The notes under the pieces were generated by a model that saw only the letters and a program-made list of their open reading frames with translations, was not told where the DNA came from and searched no databases. Made by a program: the position numbers and the translations under genes. Below are positions 1-7,564 of a stretch of DNA of 50,417 bases, one piece after another. The stretch spans positions 1 through 50,417 of the forward strand of contig DASPLX010000050.1 in assembly GCA_035627375.1 (NCBI GenBank). The letters are read 5' to 3'. Every line of letters starts with the position of its first letter. Positions within the stretch are counted from its first letter, which is position 1. The DNA is from DASPLX01 sp035627375. GTDB lineage: Bacteria > Pseudomonadota > Gammaproteobacteria > Burkholderiales > Burkholderiaceae_D.

Positions 1-279
1 GCCGGCGCGAACCTCGACCGGATCGTCGACTTCTCGGTGGCGGACGACATCATCCACCTGGCCAACGACATCTTCGGCGCGCTGGTCGCCGAAGGCGCGT
101 TGAGCGCCGATTACTTCCGTGTCGGTGCGGCCGCAGACAACAACGACTACATCACCTACGACAGCGCCAGCGGCGCGCTGAGCTACGACGCCGACGGATC
201 GGGCGCCGGCGCGGCGATCGCGTTCGCGCAACTGACGGCGGGGCTGGCCCTGACCAACGCCGATTTCTGGGTGGTTTGA
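1..279 (+). CDS. C-terminal end of an RTX-like (type I secreted) calcium-binding protein, partial
   Basis: The reading frame is open from the first base of the window, so only the last 92 residues are visible. They read DRIVDFSVADDIIHLAND, then LSADYFRVG, YDSASGALSYDADGSG and a hydrophobic/acidic tail ending in FWVV. This pattern (an aspartate-rich 'I.DFS..DD.I.L', then 'G.L.YDADG.G', then a last strand) is typical of the final module of hemolysin-type proteins exported by type I ABC secretion, where the last residues act as the uncleaved secretion signal. The glycine-rich nonapeptide repeats expected upstream lie outside the window. The enzymatic or adhesive role cannot be told from this end. 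A strong terminator follows 29 bases after the stop codon. Confidence 0.75.
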   Translation, partial: AGANLDRIVDFSVADDIIHLANDIFGALVAEGALSADYFRVGAAADNNDYITYDSASGALSYDADGSGAGAAIAFAQLTAGLALTNADFWVV

Positions 280-308
280 GCCGTTTCGGAAACCGCCTCC
301 TCACGAGG

Positions 309-350
309 GCCGGGCTTGCCGCATACCGGAGCGGCAAGCCCGGCTTTTTT
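309..350 (+). terminator. Rho-independent terminator of the RTX-like gene
   Basis: A perfect 14-bp stem (309-322 with 331-344, arm GCCGGGCTTGCCGC) encloses an 8-base loop and is followed directly by six T (345-350). It lies 29 bases past the stop codon of the RTX-like gene. The minus-strand gene at 359-712 ends on the other side, so the hairpin may also stop transcription from that side, though that strand has no T-run. Confidence 0.9.
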
Positions 351-358
351 ATCCGCGG

Positions 359-712
359 CTATTGGCACACATACGCGTATTGAATTCCGCCGCCCGGGCA
401 GTATCCGGAACAGGGATTGAGGCGAACGGCGCCGCTTGCGCAGAGCGGTTCGGGCGCGACCGGAGCCGGGTCGTATCCCCAGCAGCCGCACACCTGCATG
501 CCGTAGCCGGATGGAAAGCCGGTCGGATGAACGCTGGGCTGGATCTGGGAGATCGGATTGGCGGGCGGCGACCGGGTCGGTGCGGAAAACGCGAGCGCGG
601 AATCGCCGTTCTCGCTGCACTTGGTCAATTGCGTGCCGAGCGTCCCGACCGCGGTCAGGAAGGCAGTAAGCAGGGCCAGCTTGCCCCAGAACGACTTCGG
701 CTCGTCCGACAT
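359..712 (-). CDS. Small membrane-anchored cysteine-rich hypothetical protein
   Basis: A 117-residue protein I do not recognise. It begins MSDEPKSFWGKLALLTAF and has one hydrophobic segment at about residues 9-27, suggesting a signal anchor. A proline/serine-rich linker follows, then a C-terminal part with repeated cysteines (CGCWGYDP, ..LCASG.., NPCSGYCPGGG, final VCQ) that could form disulfides outside the membrane. The start at 712 is chosen over an in-frame start at 748 because the extra residues are basic and a GGAG lies about 11 bases upstream of 712. It is on the same strand as, and 195 bases downstream of, the TIR-like gene, so the two may be co-transcribed. No function is claimed. 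Confidence 0.5.
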   Translation of the reverse strand: MSDEPKSFWGKLALLTAFLTAVGTLGTQLTKCSENGDSALAFSAPTRSPPANPISQIQPSVHPTGFPSGYGMQVCGCWGYDPAPVAPEPLCASGAVRLNPCSGYCPGGGIQYAYVCQ

Positions 713-907
713 CGGAAACCGCGCTCCGCCTTCTCGGCGAGCGCGCAAAACGGCAATGGCGCGGACCGCGCGGTCCGATGATTACATTGGCAGGATGGAA
801 CGGAGAGCAGTTTGATCCTTCACAAGGTCGGCCGCTGTTCGATGCACTCGCGGCGCGCTGTCGGCGCTGCCGGAGCATCGTTGCGCACGACGGCCGCGCT
901 TCTCGGC

Positions 908-1825
908 TCAGGCAATCGGACCTTGATCCACCATCCACTGTTGCAGCTGGCGCGGGATCGACGCCTCGGGATCGTGGGGATCGAAGTTCCGGTAAAGCAG
1001 GCCGAACGGATCGCCCGCTGGCGCCGGCAGAGCCTGGTCCTTCAATAGGCAGACCGGCTTGCCGAGGGCCAACAGGGCGCCGGCTGCAAGCGATACCTTG
1101 GGATTGAAGTCGCCGCCATCGAGCCGCTCGAGCACGGCCACGCCGAACCCGCAGCCGTGAATATAGGTCAGCAGGTTCGAAAGCGGGTCGTCGTGATAGC
1201 GCTTGTCGTCGCTCCGCAGCGCGGTGATCCCGTGGCAGGCCAGGCCGGCGCGGATGGCGGTTGCCGCCCGGTCGTGCACGACTCCGCCGCCATCTCGCAG
1301 CATGAGAAAACCGACCTTGGCCGGATCGGGATGATCCTGCCGGAAACGTTCGAGACTGATGCCGATTGCCGGCGGCACCGGAAGACTGCCCGACCCGGCC
1401 GGTATTTGCCGGGGCATAAGGAGAAACCTCAGCGAGGAACGATGGGAGGCTCCGCTCGCCTGCTCGGGATCGCCATGGTCGAATTCCGGCCCGGTCCGAA
1501 TCTTGCCGGCAAGCCATGCGAGGTCGCGCAGCCGCGGCACGGCGTCGCGCAAGCCGTCCAGGTCGAAGCTCCATTCGTCCGGCCCGGGCCGGATCCAGGA
1601 AATGCCGCTGCGTGCGACGGCCTCGCGCACGACGGCGAGCATTTCCGGCGGCCGCGCGCTTGGCTCGGGACCGGAAAACGAAAATTCCACGCATACGGCC
1701 TGCTCGCGCTCGTAGCTCTGGTCGCCGAACACCTGCCATCTGATATCTCCGGACGGCATGATCATTCCAGCCAGATGTCTCATGCACGCCTCCCGTCGCC
1801 GTTCGATTGTCGCCGCGTCATTCAT
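908..1825 (-). CDS. Protein with a C-terminal TIR-like nucleotide-binding domain
   Basis: A 305-residue protein. Residues about 1-165 form an N-terminal region I do not recognise. Residues about 170-300 look like the TIR-like 'predicted nucleotide-binding' fold: KVGFLML as first strand, a helix, ALRSDDKRYHDD, LLTYIHGCGFGVAVLERL, FNPKVSL.AG, ALGKPVCLLKD and LLYRNFD. In many relatives the segment after 'NPNV' carries a glutamate (NPNV..E.G), but here it reads NPKVSLAAG, so that acidic residue is missing. The start at 1825 is chosen because its ATG overlaps the folE2 stop as ATGA, which suggests translational coupling; an in-frame start at 1843 is also possible. Such domains occur in NAD-cleaving or nucleotide-sensing defence proteins, but activity is unproven here. 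Confidence 0.6.
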   Translation of the reverse strand: MNDAATIERRREACMRHLAGMIMPSGDIRWQVFGDQSYEREQAVCVEFSFSGPEPSARPPEMLAVVREAVARSGISWIRPGPDEWSFDLDGLRDAVPRLRDLAWLAGKIRTGPEFDHGDPEQASGASHRSSLRFLLMPRQIPAGSGSLPVPPAIGISLERFRQDHPDPAKVGFLMLRDGGGVVHDRAATAIRAGLACHGITALRSDDKRYHDDPLSNLLTYIHGCGFGVAVLERLDGGDFNPKVSLAAGALLALGKPVCLLKDQALPAPAGDPFGLLYRNFDPHDPEASIPRQLQQWMVDQGPIA

Positions 1826-2628
1826 TTCACCCGTTTGTCGCACTCGATCAGCGCATACGCCGAATGATTGTGGATCGATTCGAAGTTCTCGGCTTCGAGC
1901 GTATAGGCGACGATGCGCGGCTCCGCGTTGAGCACGCCGGCCACGTCGCGCACCAGGTCCTCGACGAATTTAGGATTGTCGTAGGCGCGCTCGGTGACGT
2001 ATTTTTCATCGGGGCGCTTGAGCAAGCCGTACAACTCGCACGAAGCCTGCGCTTCGATCTTCGCGATCAGTTCGTCGATCTCCAGCGCGCCGTCGAGCAC
2101 CGCCTGCACGGTGATGTGCGAACGCTGGTTGTGCGCGCCGTAGTCGGAGATCTTCTTGGAGCACGGGCAGAGGCTGGTGACCGGCACCAGCACTTTCAGG
2201 GTGATTTCCAGCGCGCCGTTCCGGATCTCGCCGGTCAGGCCGACTTCGTAATCCATCAGGCTCTCGACGCCGGAGACCGGCGCCGTCTTGCTGATGAAAT
2301 ACGGGAACGACACCTCGATGCGGCCCGCGTCGGCTTCGAGCAGCGCCAGCATCTTGCGCATCAGCTCGCCGAAACCGGCGATGTCGAGCGAGTGGCGATT
2401 GCCGTCGAGCAGCGCGATGAAGCGCGACATGTGCGTGCCCTTCTTGTCTTCGGGCAGATGGACGACCATGCTCCAGGTGCCGACCGAGGGATGGATGCCC
2501 TTGGCGGTCTTGAGCGTGAGCGGATAGCGCACGCCCTTGACGCCGACGCGGTGGATCGCCAGCCGGCGCGTGTCGGGCGTGCTTTGCACGTCGGGAATGG
2601 CAACGAGATCGAGATCGCGAGTTTTCAT
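1822..2628 (-). CDS. folE2: GTP cyclohydrolase FolE2 (type IB)
   Basis: A 268-residue cytoplasmic enzyme of the GCYH-IB family (COG1469), which turns GTP into 7,8-dihydroneopterin triphosphate at the head of the tetrahydrofolate pathway (also a queuosine precursor). Visible marks are IPDVQSTPDTR near the N-terminus, the GVKGVRYPL block, and the metal-binding/catalytic cysteine motif SLCPCSKKISDYGAHNQRS, followed by a long C-terminal tunnelling-fold repeat ending IECDKRVK. Length matches the family (about 260 residues). The start at 2628 (MKTRDLDLVAIPDVQ) is preferred to 2670 because the extra 14 residues are not family-like. The gene overlaps the TIR-like gene by four bases (ATGA). FolE2 is zinc-independent or metal-promiscuous in studied cases and often serves under zinc limitation. 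Confidence 0.93.
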   Translation of the reverse strand: MKTRDLDLVAIPDVQSTPDTRRLAIHRVGVKGVRYPLTLKTAKGIHPSVGTWSMVVHLPEDKKGTHMSRFIALLDGNRHSLDIAGFGELMRKMLALLEADAGRIEVSFPYFISKTAPVSGVESLMDYEVGLTGEIRNGALEITLKVLVPVTSLCPCSKKISDYGAHNQRSHITVQAVLDGALEIDELIAKIEAQASCELYGLLKRPDEKYVTERAYDNPKFVEDLVRDVAGVLNAEPRIVAYTLEAENFESIHNHSAYALIECDKRVK

Positions 2629-2694
2629 GATGCAGCCTGTCGCCAGGCCACATCGTGCTACCTGATGCAACCCGGCTTGGTAAGTTAAGTGACA

Positions 2695-2905
2695 TTACGC
2701 AGCAGCGGGGAGGGGGAGGCTGTTTTTGCGAAGGCCCGGTAAGGGGGAACAGTGCGACACGATGATTTGTCCGAGGCTTCTGCCGAAGCCATGTTTCCGA
2801 CAATATGGCGTCCGAGGAAGAGGCTGCGGTTTTTTCTCCACTTGCATGTGTTCCCCCTTACCGGGCCTTCGCAAAAACAGCCTCCCCCTCCCCGCTGCTG
2901 CGTAA
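2695..2905. repeat. Perfect 57-bp inverted repeat between dxs and folE2
   Basis: The arms 2695-2751 and 2849-2905 are exact reverse complements over 57 bases, with a 97-base spacer. Allowing one mismatch, the match extends to 62 bases (2690-2751 with 2849-2910). One arm carries the G-rich run GGGGAGGGGGAGG and a TTTTT. The spacer holds a small hairpin (GGCTTC-TGCC-GAAGCC, near 2784-2799) and two copies of GTCCGAGG. The element begins ten bases after the dxs stop. It could act as a very large terminator or RNase III hairpin on dxs read-through, be a MITE-like insertion, or be an assembly artefact; sequence alone does not decide. Confidence 0.9.
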
Positions 2906-2915
2906 CGTCAGTGAG

Positions 2916-4784
2916 TTAGTTGTTGTTGACGACGAGGCGCGGTTCGCCCTTGCCGAAGCGTTGCCGTATCGAGGCGGCGATGCCTTTGGCATCAAGGCCG
3001 CAGGCGGCGAGCAGCGCGCCCGGATCGCCGTGGTCGATGAATTTGTCCGGAAGCCCCAAATGCAAGATCGGCTTGACGATGCCGGCCTCGGCCAGCGCTT
3101 CCGCCACCGCCGCGCCGGCGCCGCCCATGATGCAGCCTTCCTCGACCGTGACGAAAGCGTCGTGGCTTTCCGCCAAGCGCTTGACGAGTTCGACGTCGAG
3201 CGGTTTGACGAAGCGCATGTTGGCGACCGTCGCATTCAATTCCTCGGCCGCGGCCAGGCTCGGCGCGACCATCGTGCCGAAAGCGAGGATGGCGATGCCC
3301 TGGCCCTGGCGGCGGAGCTCGCCCTTCCCGAGCGGGAGGGTATCGAGCGCCTTGTCGATCGCGGCTCCGACGCCGGCGCCGCGCGGATAACGCACCGCCG
3401 CCGGTCCCGGGAAGTGGAACGCGGTCGACAGCATCTTGCGGCATTCGTTCTCGTCGGACGCCGCCATCACCACCATGTTGGGGATGCAGCGCAAGTAGGC
3501 GAGATCGTAGTTGCCGGCGTGGGTCGCGCCGTCGGCGCCGACCAGGCCGGCGCGATCCAGCGCGAAGGTGACGTCGAGATTCTGCAGGGCGACGTCGTGG
3601 ATCAATTGGTCGTAGGCGCGCTGCAGGAAGGTCGAATAGATCGCGACCACCGGCTTCAAGCCTTCGCAGGCGAGGCCGGCGGCGAAGGTCACCGAATGCT
3701 GCTCGGCGATGCCGACATCGTAGTAGCGGCCCGGGAAGCGCCGCTCGAATTCGACCATGCCCGAGCCTTCGCGCATGGCGGGCGTGATGCCGACCAGGCG
3801 CTGGTCGTGCGCGCCCATGTCGCACAGCCAGTCGCCGAAGATCTGGGTGTAGGTTTTCTTGCCCGACGCCGCCGGCTTGATGCCTTCGGCGGGATTGAAT
3901 TTGCCGGGGCCGTGGTAGAGGACCGGATCGGCCTCGGCCAGCTTGTAGCCCTGGCCTTTCTTGGTGACGACGTGCAGGAACTGCGGCCCTTTCAGGTTCT
4001 TCATGTTCTGCAGCGTCGGGATCAGCGATTCGAGGTCATGGCCGTCGATCGGGCCGACGTAGTTGAAGCCGAATTCCTCGAACATGGTGGCCGGCACCAC
4101 CATGCCCTTCGCATGCTCCTCGAGGCGCTTGGCCAGTTCGCGCATCGGTCCCGGCAGGATGGTCTTGCCGACGTTCTTGGCGGCCGCGTAGAACTGGCCC
4201 GACATCAGGCGCGCGAGATAGCGGTTCAGGGCGCCGACCGGCGGCGAGATCGACATGTCGTTGTCGTTCAGGATCACCAGCAGGTTGATGTCTTCGTGCA
4301 CGCCGGCGTTGTTCATCGCTTCGAAAGCCATGCCGGCGGTCATGGCGCCGTCGCCGATCACGGCGATCGCGTGCCGATGTTCGCCCTTGGTCTTCGCGGC
4401 CAGGGCCATGCCGAGCGCGGCGGAGATCGAGGTGGAGGAATGCGCGGTGCCGAAGGTGTCGTATTCGCTTTCGCAGCGGCGCGGGAAGCCGGAGATGCCG
4501 TTCAGCTGGCGCAGGGTGTCCATCCGGTCGCGCCGGCCGGTGAGGATCTTGTGCGGGTAGGTCTGGTGGCCGACATCCCAGACGATGCGGTCTTCCGGGG
4601 TGTTGAAGACGTAGTGCAAGGCGATCGTCAATTCGACCGTGCCGAGATTGGACGACAGGTGGCCGCCGGTTTTCGATACCGAATCGAGCACGAAGGCGCG
4701 CAATTCGTCCGCGAGCGGCTTCAGCTGCGCGCGCGATAGCTTGCGCAGGTCGGCGGGACTGTCAATTTTCTTCAGCAAATCCAT
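2916..4784 (-). CDS. dxs: 1-deoxy-D-xylulose-5-phosphate synthase
   Basis: A 622-residue thiamine-diphosphate enzyme that joins pyruvate and glyceraldehyde-3-phosphate, the first step of the methylerythritol phosphate route to isoprenoids. The TPP-binding motif GDGAMTAGMAFEAMNN is at residues 144-159. The substrate/TPP histidines are in GGHLSSNLG (H42) and GHQTYPHKI (H73). The central domain has the catalytic glutamate in DVGIAEQHSVTFAAG, and the C-terminal transketolase domain ends with a VEEGCIMGGAG block. Length matches the family (about 620). It is the last gene of xseB-ispA-dxs, with only 7 bases separating it from ispA, so precursor supply and prenyl chain building are co-expressed. Its cofactor comes from the thi operon in the same window. 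Confidence 0.97.
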   Translation of the reverse strand: MDLLKKIDSPADLRKLSRAQLKPLADELRAFVLDSVSKTGGHLSSNLGTVELTIALHYVFNTPEDRIVWDVGHQTYPHKILTGRRDRMDTLRQLNGISGFPRRCESEYDTFGTAHSSTSISAALGMALAAKTKGEHRHAIAVIGDGAMTAGMAFEAMNNAGVHEDINLLVILNDNDMSISPPVGALNRYLARLMSGQFYAAAKNVGKTILPGPMRELAKRLEEHAKGMVVPATMFEEFGFNYVGPIDGHDLESLIPTLQNMKNLKGPQFLHVVTKKGQGYKLAEADPVLYHGPGKFNPAEGIKPAASGKKTYTQIFGDWLCDMGAHDQRLVGITPAMREGSGMVEFERRFPGRYYDVGIAEQHSVTFAAGLACEGLKPVVAIYSTFLQRAYDQLIHDVALQNLDVTFALDRAGLVGADGATHAGNYDLAYLRCIPNMVVMAASDENECRKMLSTAFHFPGPAAVRYPRGAGVGAAIDKALDTLPLGKGELRRQGQGIAILAFGTMVAPSLAAAEELNATVANMRFVKPLDVELVKRLAESHDAFVTVEEGCIMGGAGAAVAEALAEAGIVKPILHLGLPDKFIDHGDPGALLAACGLDAKGIAASIRQRFGKGEPRLVVNNN

Positions 4785-4791
4785 ATCAGCC

Positions 4792-5709
4792 TTAAGCGTT
4801 TCTTTGCACGATCAGGTCCGCGAGTTGCGCGAGACGCTGTGCCTTTTCTCCAAACGGCGCGACCGCCCGGTGCGCGTCGCCGCGCAGCCTTTCCGCCAGC
4901 GCGCGCGAGGCGTCGAGGCCGAGTATCGACACGTAGGTCGGCTTGTTGTCGGCGGCGTCCTTGCCGGCGGTCTTGCCGAGCGTGGCGGAATCGGCCGTCG
5001 CGTCGAGCACGTCGTCGACCACCTGGAAGGCCAGGCCGATCGCGCTCGCGTATTCGTTCAATGCCGCCGTCTCGGCCTCGTCCAGCGACTTGCCGCACAA
5101 GGCGCCGAGCAGGACCGATGCGCGCAGCAGCGCGCCGGTCTTCAGGCGGTGCATCTGTTCCAGTTCGGCCAGCGACAGGTTCAGGCCGACGCTGGCCAGG
5201 TCGATCGCCTGGCCGCCGCACATGCCGACCGAGCCCGAGGCCCGCGCCAGCAGGCGCACCATGTCGAGCTTGCGTTGCGCGTCGCCGGCGCCTTCCGAGA
5301 GCACGGTGAAGGCTTGCGCCTGCAGCGCGTCGCCGACCAGCAGCGCCGTCGCCTCGTCGTATTTCACGTGCACGGTCGGCTTGCCGCGCCGCAGTTCGTC
5401 GTCGTCCATGCAGGGCATGTCGTCGTGCACCAGCGAATAGGCATGGATCATCTCGACCGCCGCCGCCGCCCGCCGCACCAGTTCCTCCTGCGCTTCACCG
5501 CCGCCGAACAGCTCGGCCGCCGCGAACACCAGCAAGGGACGCACGCGCTTGCCGCCGTCGAGCGCCGCATAGCGCATCGCCTCGTGCAGCCGCGCCGGCG
5601 CTTCGTCGCCGGCCGGAAGATACGCGGCCAGCGCCTGTTCCATCGTCGACTGGACCGCCGCCATCCAGTCCTTGAATCCGCTATCCTCGAATCCGATCGC
5701 CTGCGTCAT
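4792..5709 (-). CDS. ispA: Farnesyl diphosphate synthase
   Basis: A 305-residue trans-prenyltransferase that condenses dimethylallyl/geranyl diphosphate with isopentenyl diphosphate to make farnesyl diphosphate in the cytoplasm. The first aspartate-rich motif DDMPCMDDD is at residues 96-104 (the short DDxxxxD form typical of bacterial enzymes) and the second is FQVVDDVLD near residue 237. The GGKRVRPLL lysine/arginine block is at about residues 52-60. Its ATG overlaps the xseB stop as ATGA, and the dxs start lies 7 bases downstream, so the three genes form one tightly coupled operon. It could in principle make geranyl diphosphate, but the residues before the first motif and the operon context favour farnesyl. 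Confidence 0.95.
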   Translation of the reverse strand: MTQAIGFEDSGFKDWMAAVQSTMEQALAAYLPAGDEAPARLHEAMRYAALDGGKRVRPLLVFAAAELFGGGEAQEELVRRAAAAVEMIHAYSLVHDDMPCMDDDELRRGKPTVHVKYDEATALLVGDALQAQAFTVLSEGAGDAQRKLDMVRLLARASGSVGMCGGQAIDLASVGLNLSLAELEQMHRLKTGALLRASVLLGALCGKSLDEAETAALNEYASAIGLAFQVVDDVLDATADSATLGKTAGKDAADNKPTYVSILGLDASRALAERLRGDAHRAVAPFGEKAQRLAQLADLIVQRNA

Positions 5710-5963
5710 GCTTCACCCTCGCCGTCGACCGCGAAGGGCTTGAGCATCTCCCCTTCCAAGACCTTGACCTGGTTCTCGACCTTGTCGAGCTGGGCTGCGC
5801 AGTATTTGACGAGCTCGGAGCCGCGCTGATAGGCGGCGACCGAGGCTTCCAGCGGCAGCTCTCCCGCTTCCATTTGCTCGACAAGGCGTTCGAGTTCGGC
5901 CATCGCTTCCTCGAAGGAAGCGGGGGCGGCCGTCTCGGCGGCGGATAAGGGTTTCTTGGGCAT
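5706..5963 (-). CDS. xseB: Exodeoxyribonuclease VII small subunit
   Basis: An 85-residue helical protein with the XseB signature: SFEEAMAELERLVEQMEAGELPLE, an amphipathic helix pair, then AYQRGSELVKYC and LDKVENQVKVL. It binds the large subunit XseA (not in this window) to form exonuclease VII, which degrades single-stranded DNA in both directions. A short low-complexity lead (residues 1-14) precedes the conserved region. It is the first gene of the xseB-ispA-dxs operon, a widespread proteobacterial arrangement, and overlaps ispA by four bases. A candidate promoter sits just upstream (5979-6008). Confidence 0.93.
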   Translation of the reverse strand: MPKKPLSAAETAAPASFEEAMAELERLVEQMEAGELPLEASVAAYQRGSELVKYCAAQLDKVENQVKVLEGEMLKPFAVDGEGEA

Positions 5964-5978
5964 AAAAACTCGAATTCA

Positions 5979-6008
5979 AGTGTAGCCCGATATTTTAGAA
6001 CAAACCAA
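5979..6008 (-). promoter_or_regulatory. Candidate sigma-70 promoter of xseB-ispA-dxs
   Basis: Reading on the minus strand: TTGGTT (6003-6008), an 18-base spacer and TACACT (5979-5984), 15 bases before the xseB ATG. Both boxes are partial matches, the region is locally AT-rich, and no better candidate is seen upstream of xseB. Confidence 0.4.
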
Positions 6009-6037
6009 CTTATGCAGGACTTGGCATGCGGCACGGG

Positions 6038-6078
6038 AAAACGGCTTGCCCCGGCCATCTGGCAACCTGGGCAAGCCG
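6038..6078 (-). terminator. Terminator of the cyclase/SH3/M48 operon
   Basis: A perfect 10-bp stem (CGGCTTGCCC at 6042-6051 with GGGCAAGCCG at 6069-6078), with a 17-base loop, is followed on the minus strand by TTTT (6038-6041). It is 76 bases past the stop codon of the M48 protease, which fits an intrinsic terminator of moderate strength. Confidence 0.55.
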
Positions 6079-6153
6079 CGAGACGACCGGAAAAAGCATG
6101 CGCTCACATTTCCGGCGGCTACCGTGAATGCCGGCGAATCGGCAAGAAACCCT

Positions 6154-6996
6154 TCATTTGCCGATTTCTTCGAGGCGCGCGGCGACCGGCTTGCCGGTCG
6201 AGGCCGGCAACTTGTCGAACTTGCCTCCCATCAGGCCGTCGAGCACCTCGATCCGCCGCTCCGGCGACGGATGGGTCTTGAACATCAGCGAGAACAAGCC
6301 ATCCTGCCCGCTCTGCGCTTGCAGCATCTGCAAGACCGAGGGCAAGCCGTAGGCATCGAAGCCGGCGCGCGCGGCGATCACCACCCCGACCCGGTCGGCT
6401 TCGAACTCGTCCGCCTGATCGAGGCCGCTCGCGTAGAGCTTGCGGCCGAAGTTGACCAGGTAGGACTTGACCCGCGGATCGTCCATCTTGATCGCCTTGC
6501 CGCCGACTTCCGAGAGAATGTTGGCCCAGGCATTCTTCTTCACGGCGCTCAAATGATGCTTCTTGAGCACATGGCCGATCTCGTGCGCCAGCACGCCGGC
6601 CAGTTCGGCCTCGCTGCGCATGCGGTTGATCAGGCCGCGCGTGACGAAAATATGCCCGCCCGGCGTGGCGAAGGCATTGAATCCCGGATCGTCGAGCACG
6701 CCGAAGGTCCACGGCAGATCGGGTCTTTCGGTTTGCAGGGCGAGCCAGCGGCCGAGCGTATTGACATAGCGCTGCAGCCGGGCATCGCCGTCGAGCGGCT
6801 TGGCGCCGACCAGCGTCGCGGCGAATTCCTGGCCGATCTGGATTTCCTCTTCCTCGGTCGGCTCCTTGACGGCATCGACGACGGTCTTGGCCTTGTCGAG
6901 CAGGTTGCTAAGATTGCCGAAATTGAATTGGGCCGAGGCCGGCGCGGCGGCGGCCGCCAGGGCGGCGGCCAACAACAGGCGTTCGAGCATGCGCAT
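6154..6996 (-). CDS. M48 family zinc metalloprotease, exported
   Basis: A 280-residue peptidase. Residues 1-22 (MRMLERLLLAAALAAAAAPA, ending ASA-Q) look like a Sec signal peptide, so it should act in the periplasm. The zinc motif HEIGH (in LAGVLAHEIGHVLKKHH) gives two ligands and the catalytic glutamate; the third ligand is in DQADEFEADRVG. After it comes the short helix region with HPSPERRIEVL that is usual in M48C proteins. It is shorter than BepA-type proteins and lacks their TPR tail. A GGAGG lies 9 bases before the ATG. It is the last gene of an operon with an SH3 protein (1-base gap) and an adenylate cyclase, so it may carry out envelope proteolysis under that signalling unit. The substrate is unknown. 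Confidence 0.88.
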   Translation of the reverse strand: MRMLERLLLAAALAAAAAPASAQFNFGNLSNLLDKAKTVVDAVKEPTEEEEIQIGQEFAATLVGAKPLDGDARLQRYVNTLGRWLALQTERPDLPWTFGVLDDPGFNAFATPGGHIFVTRGLINRMRSEAELAGVLAHEIGHVLKKHHLSAVKKNAWANILSEVGGKAIKMDDPRVKSYLVNFGRKLYASGLDQADEFEADRVGVVIAARAGFDAYGLPSVLQMLQAQSGQDGLFSLMFKTHPSPERRIEVLDGLMGGKFDKLPASTGKPVAARLEEIGK

Positions 6997-6997
6997 C

Positions 6998-7564
6998 TCA
7001 GTTTCCTCCTTCGCGCGATCCGGATGATTCGGTGCCGCGTGCGTTGCCCGGTCCGGGCGGCGGCAGATACTCGACCTGGTTCGCCTCGAGCTTGGCTTGC
7101 CGCGCGAAGGCTTGCGCCGCCGGCTTGTCGGCCGCGAACTTCCGCAATTTTTTCAGTTCCTCCGGATTGGCTTGCGCGTTCTGCAAGTCCTCGGCATCGA
7201 GACCGCGCACGCCGGTCGTCACGGTGGCGTTGTTGGAGGTGCGGCCGGCCGACACCAGCGCATTCAGCGCGCCGAGCGGATTCGCCGCTTGGCCGGCGGC
7301 CGGCTTGGCGCTGCCGTCGCCGAACTTCAGGGCCAGCATGCGCACCCAGCCGGTCTGGCCGGCGGCGGTCTTCACCTCGCTCCAGGCGCCGTTGCGGCGC
7401 AAGACCTCGACCTTGGTGTCCGCCGCCAGCGACGCGACGGTGGCCGCGTCGGAGAAAGCCTGGGCCAGCAGGTCGGTCGCGCGGGTCGTGACGGCGGGTT
7501 CGGCCTGCGCCGCCGATGCCAGCAGGAGCGCGAGCGCGCCCAAGGATGTGAAGCGTCGTTTCAT
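6998..7564 (-). CDS. Exported SH3-domain protein
   Basis: A 188-residue protein with a signal peptide (MKRRFTSLGALALLLASAAQA, cleavage near residue 21). A bacterial SH3-like domain follows at about residues 25-82: TTRATDLLAQAFSDA, AADTKVEVLRRNGAWSEVK and GQTGWVRMLALKFG, the last being the typical '.GWV....' end. The remaining 100 residues are low in complexity with LDAEDLQNAQANPEEL and end in a proline/glycine/serine-rich tail. Its ATG overlaps the cyclase stop (ATGA), with AAGGAGG inside the cyclase 3' end. SH3b domains bind peptidoglycan or proteins; here it may deliver the partner M48 protease to its target. That role is inference from operon order only. Confidence 0.75.
   Translation of the reverse strand: MKRRFTSLGALALLLASAAQAEPAVTTRATDLLAQAFSDAATVASLAADTKVEVLRRNGAWSEVKTAAGQTGWVRMLALKFGDGSAKPAAGQAANPLGALNALVSAGRTSNNATVTTGVRGLDAEDLQNAQANPEELKKLRKFAADKPAAQAFARQAKLEANQVEYLPPPGPGNARGTESSGSREGGN

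Noticed and set aside
2805..4739. A 644-codon open frame on the plus strand opposite dxs
   Set aside because: It is the GC-rich antisense shadow of a certain gene; its composition (arginine, alanine, aspartate runs) is unlike a real protein.
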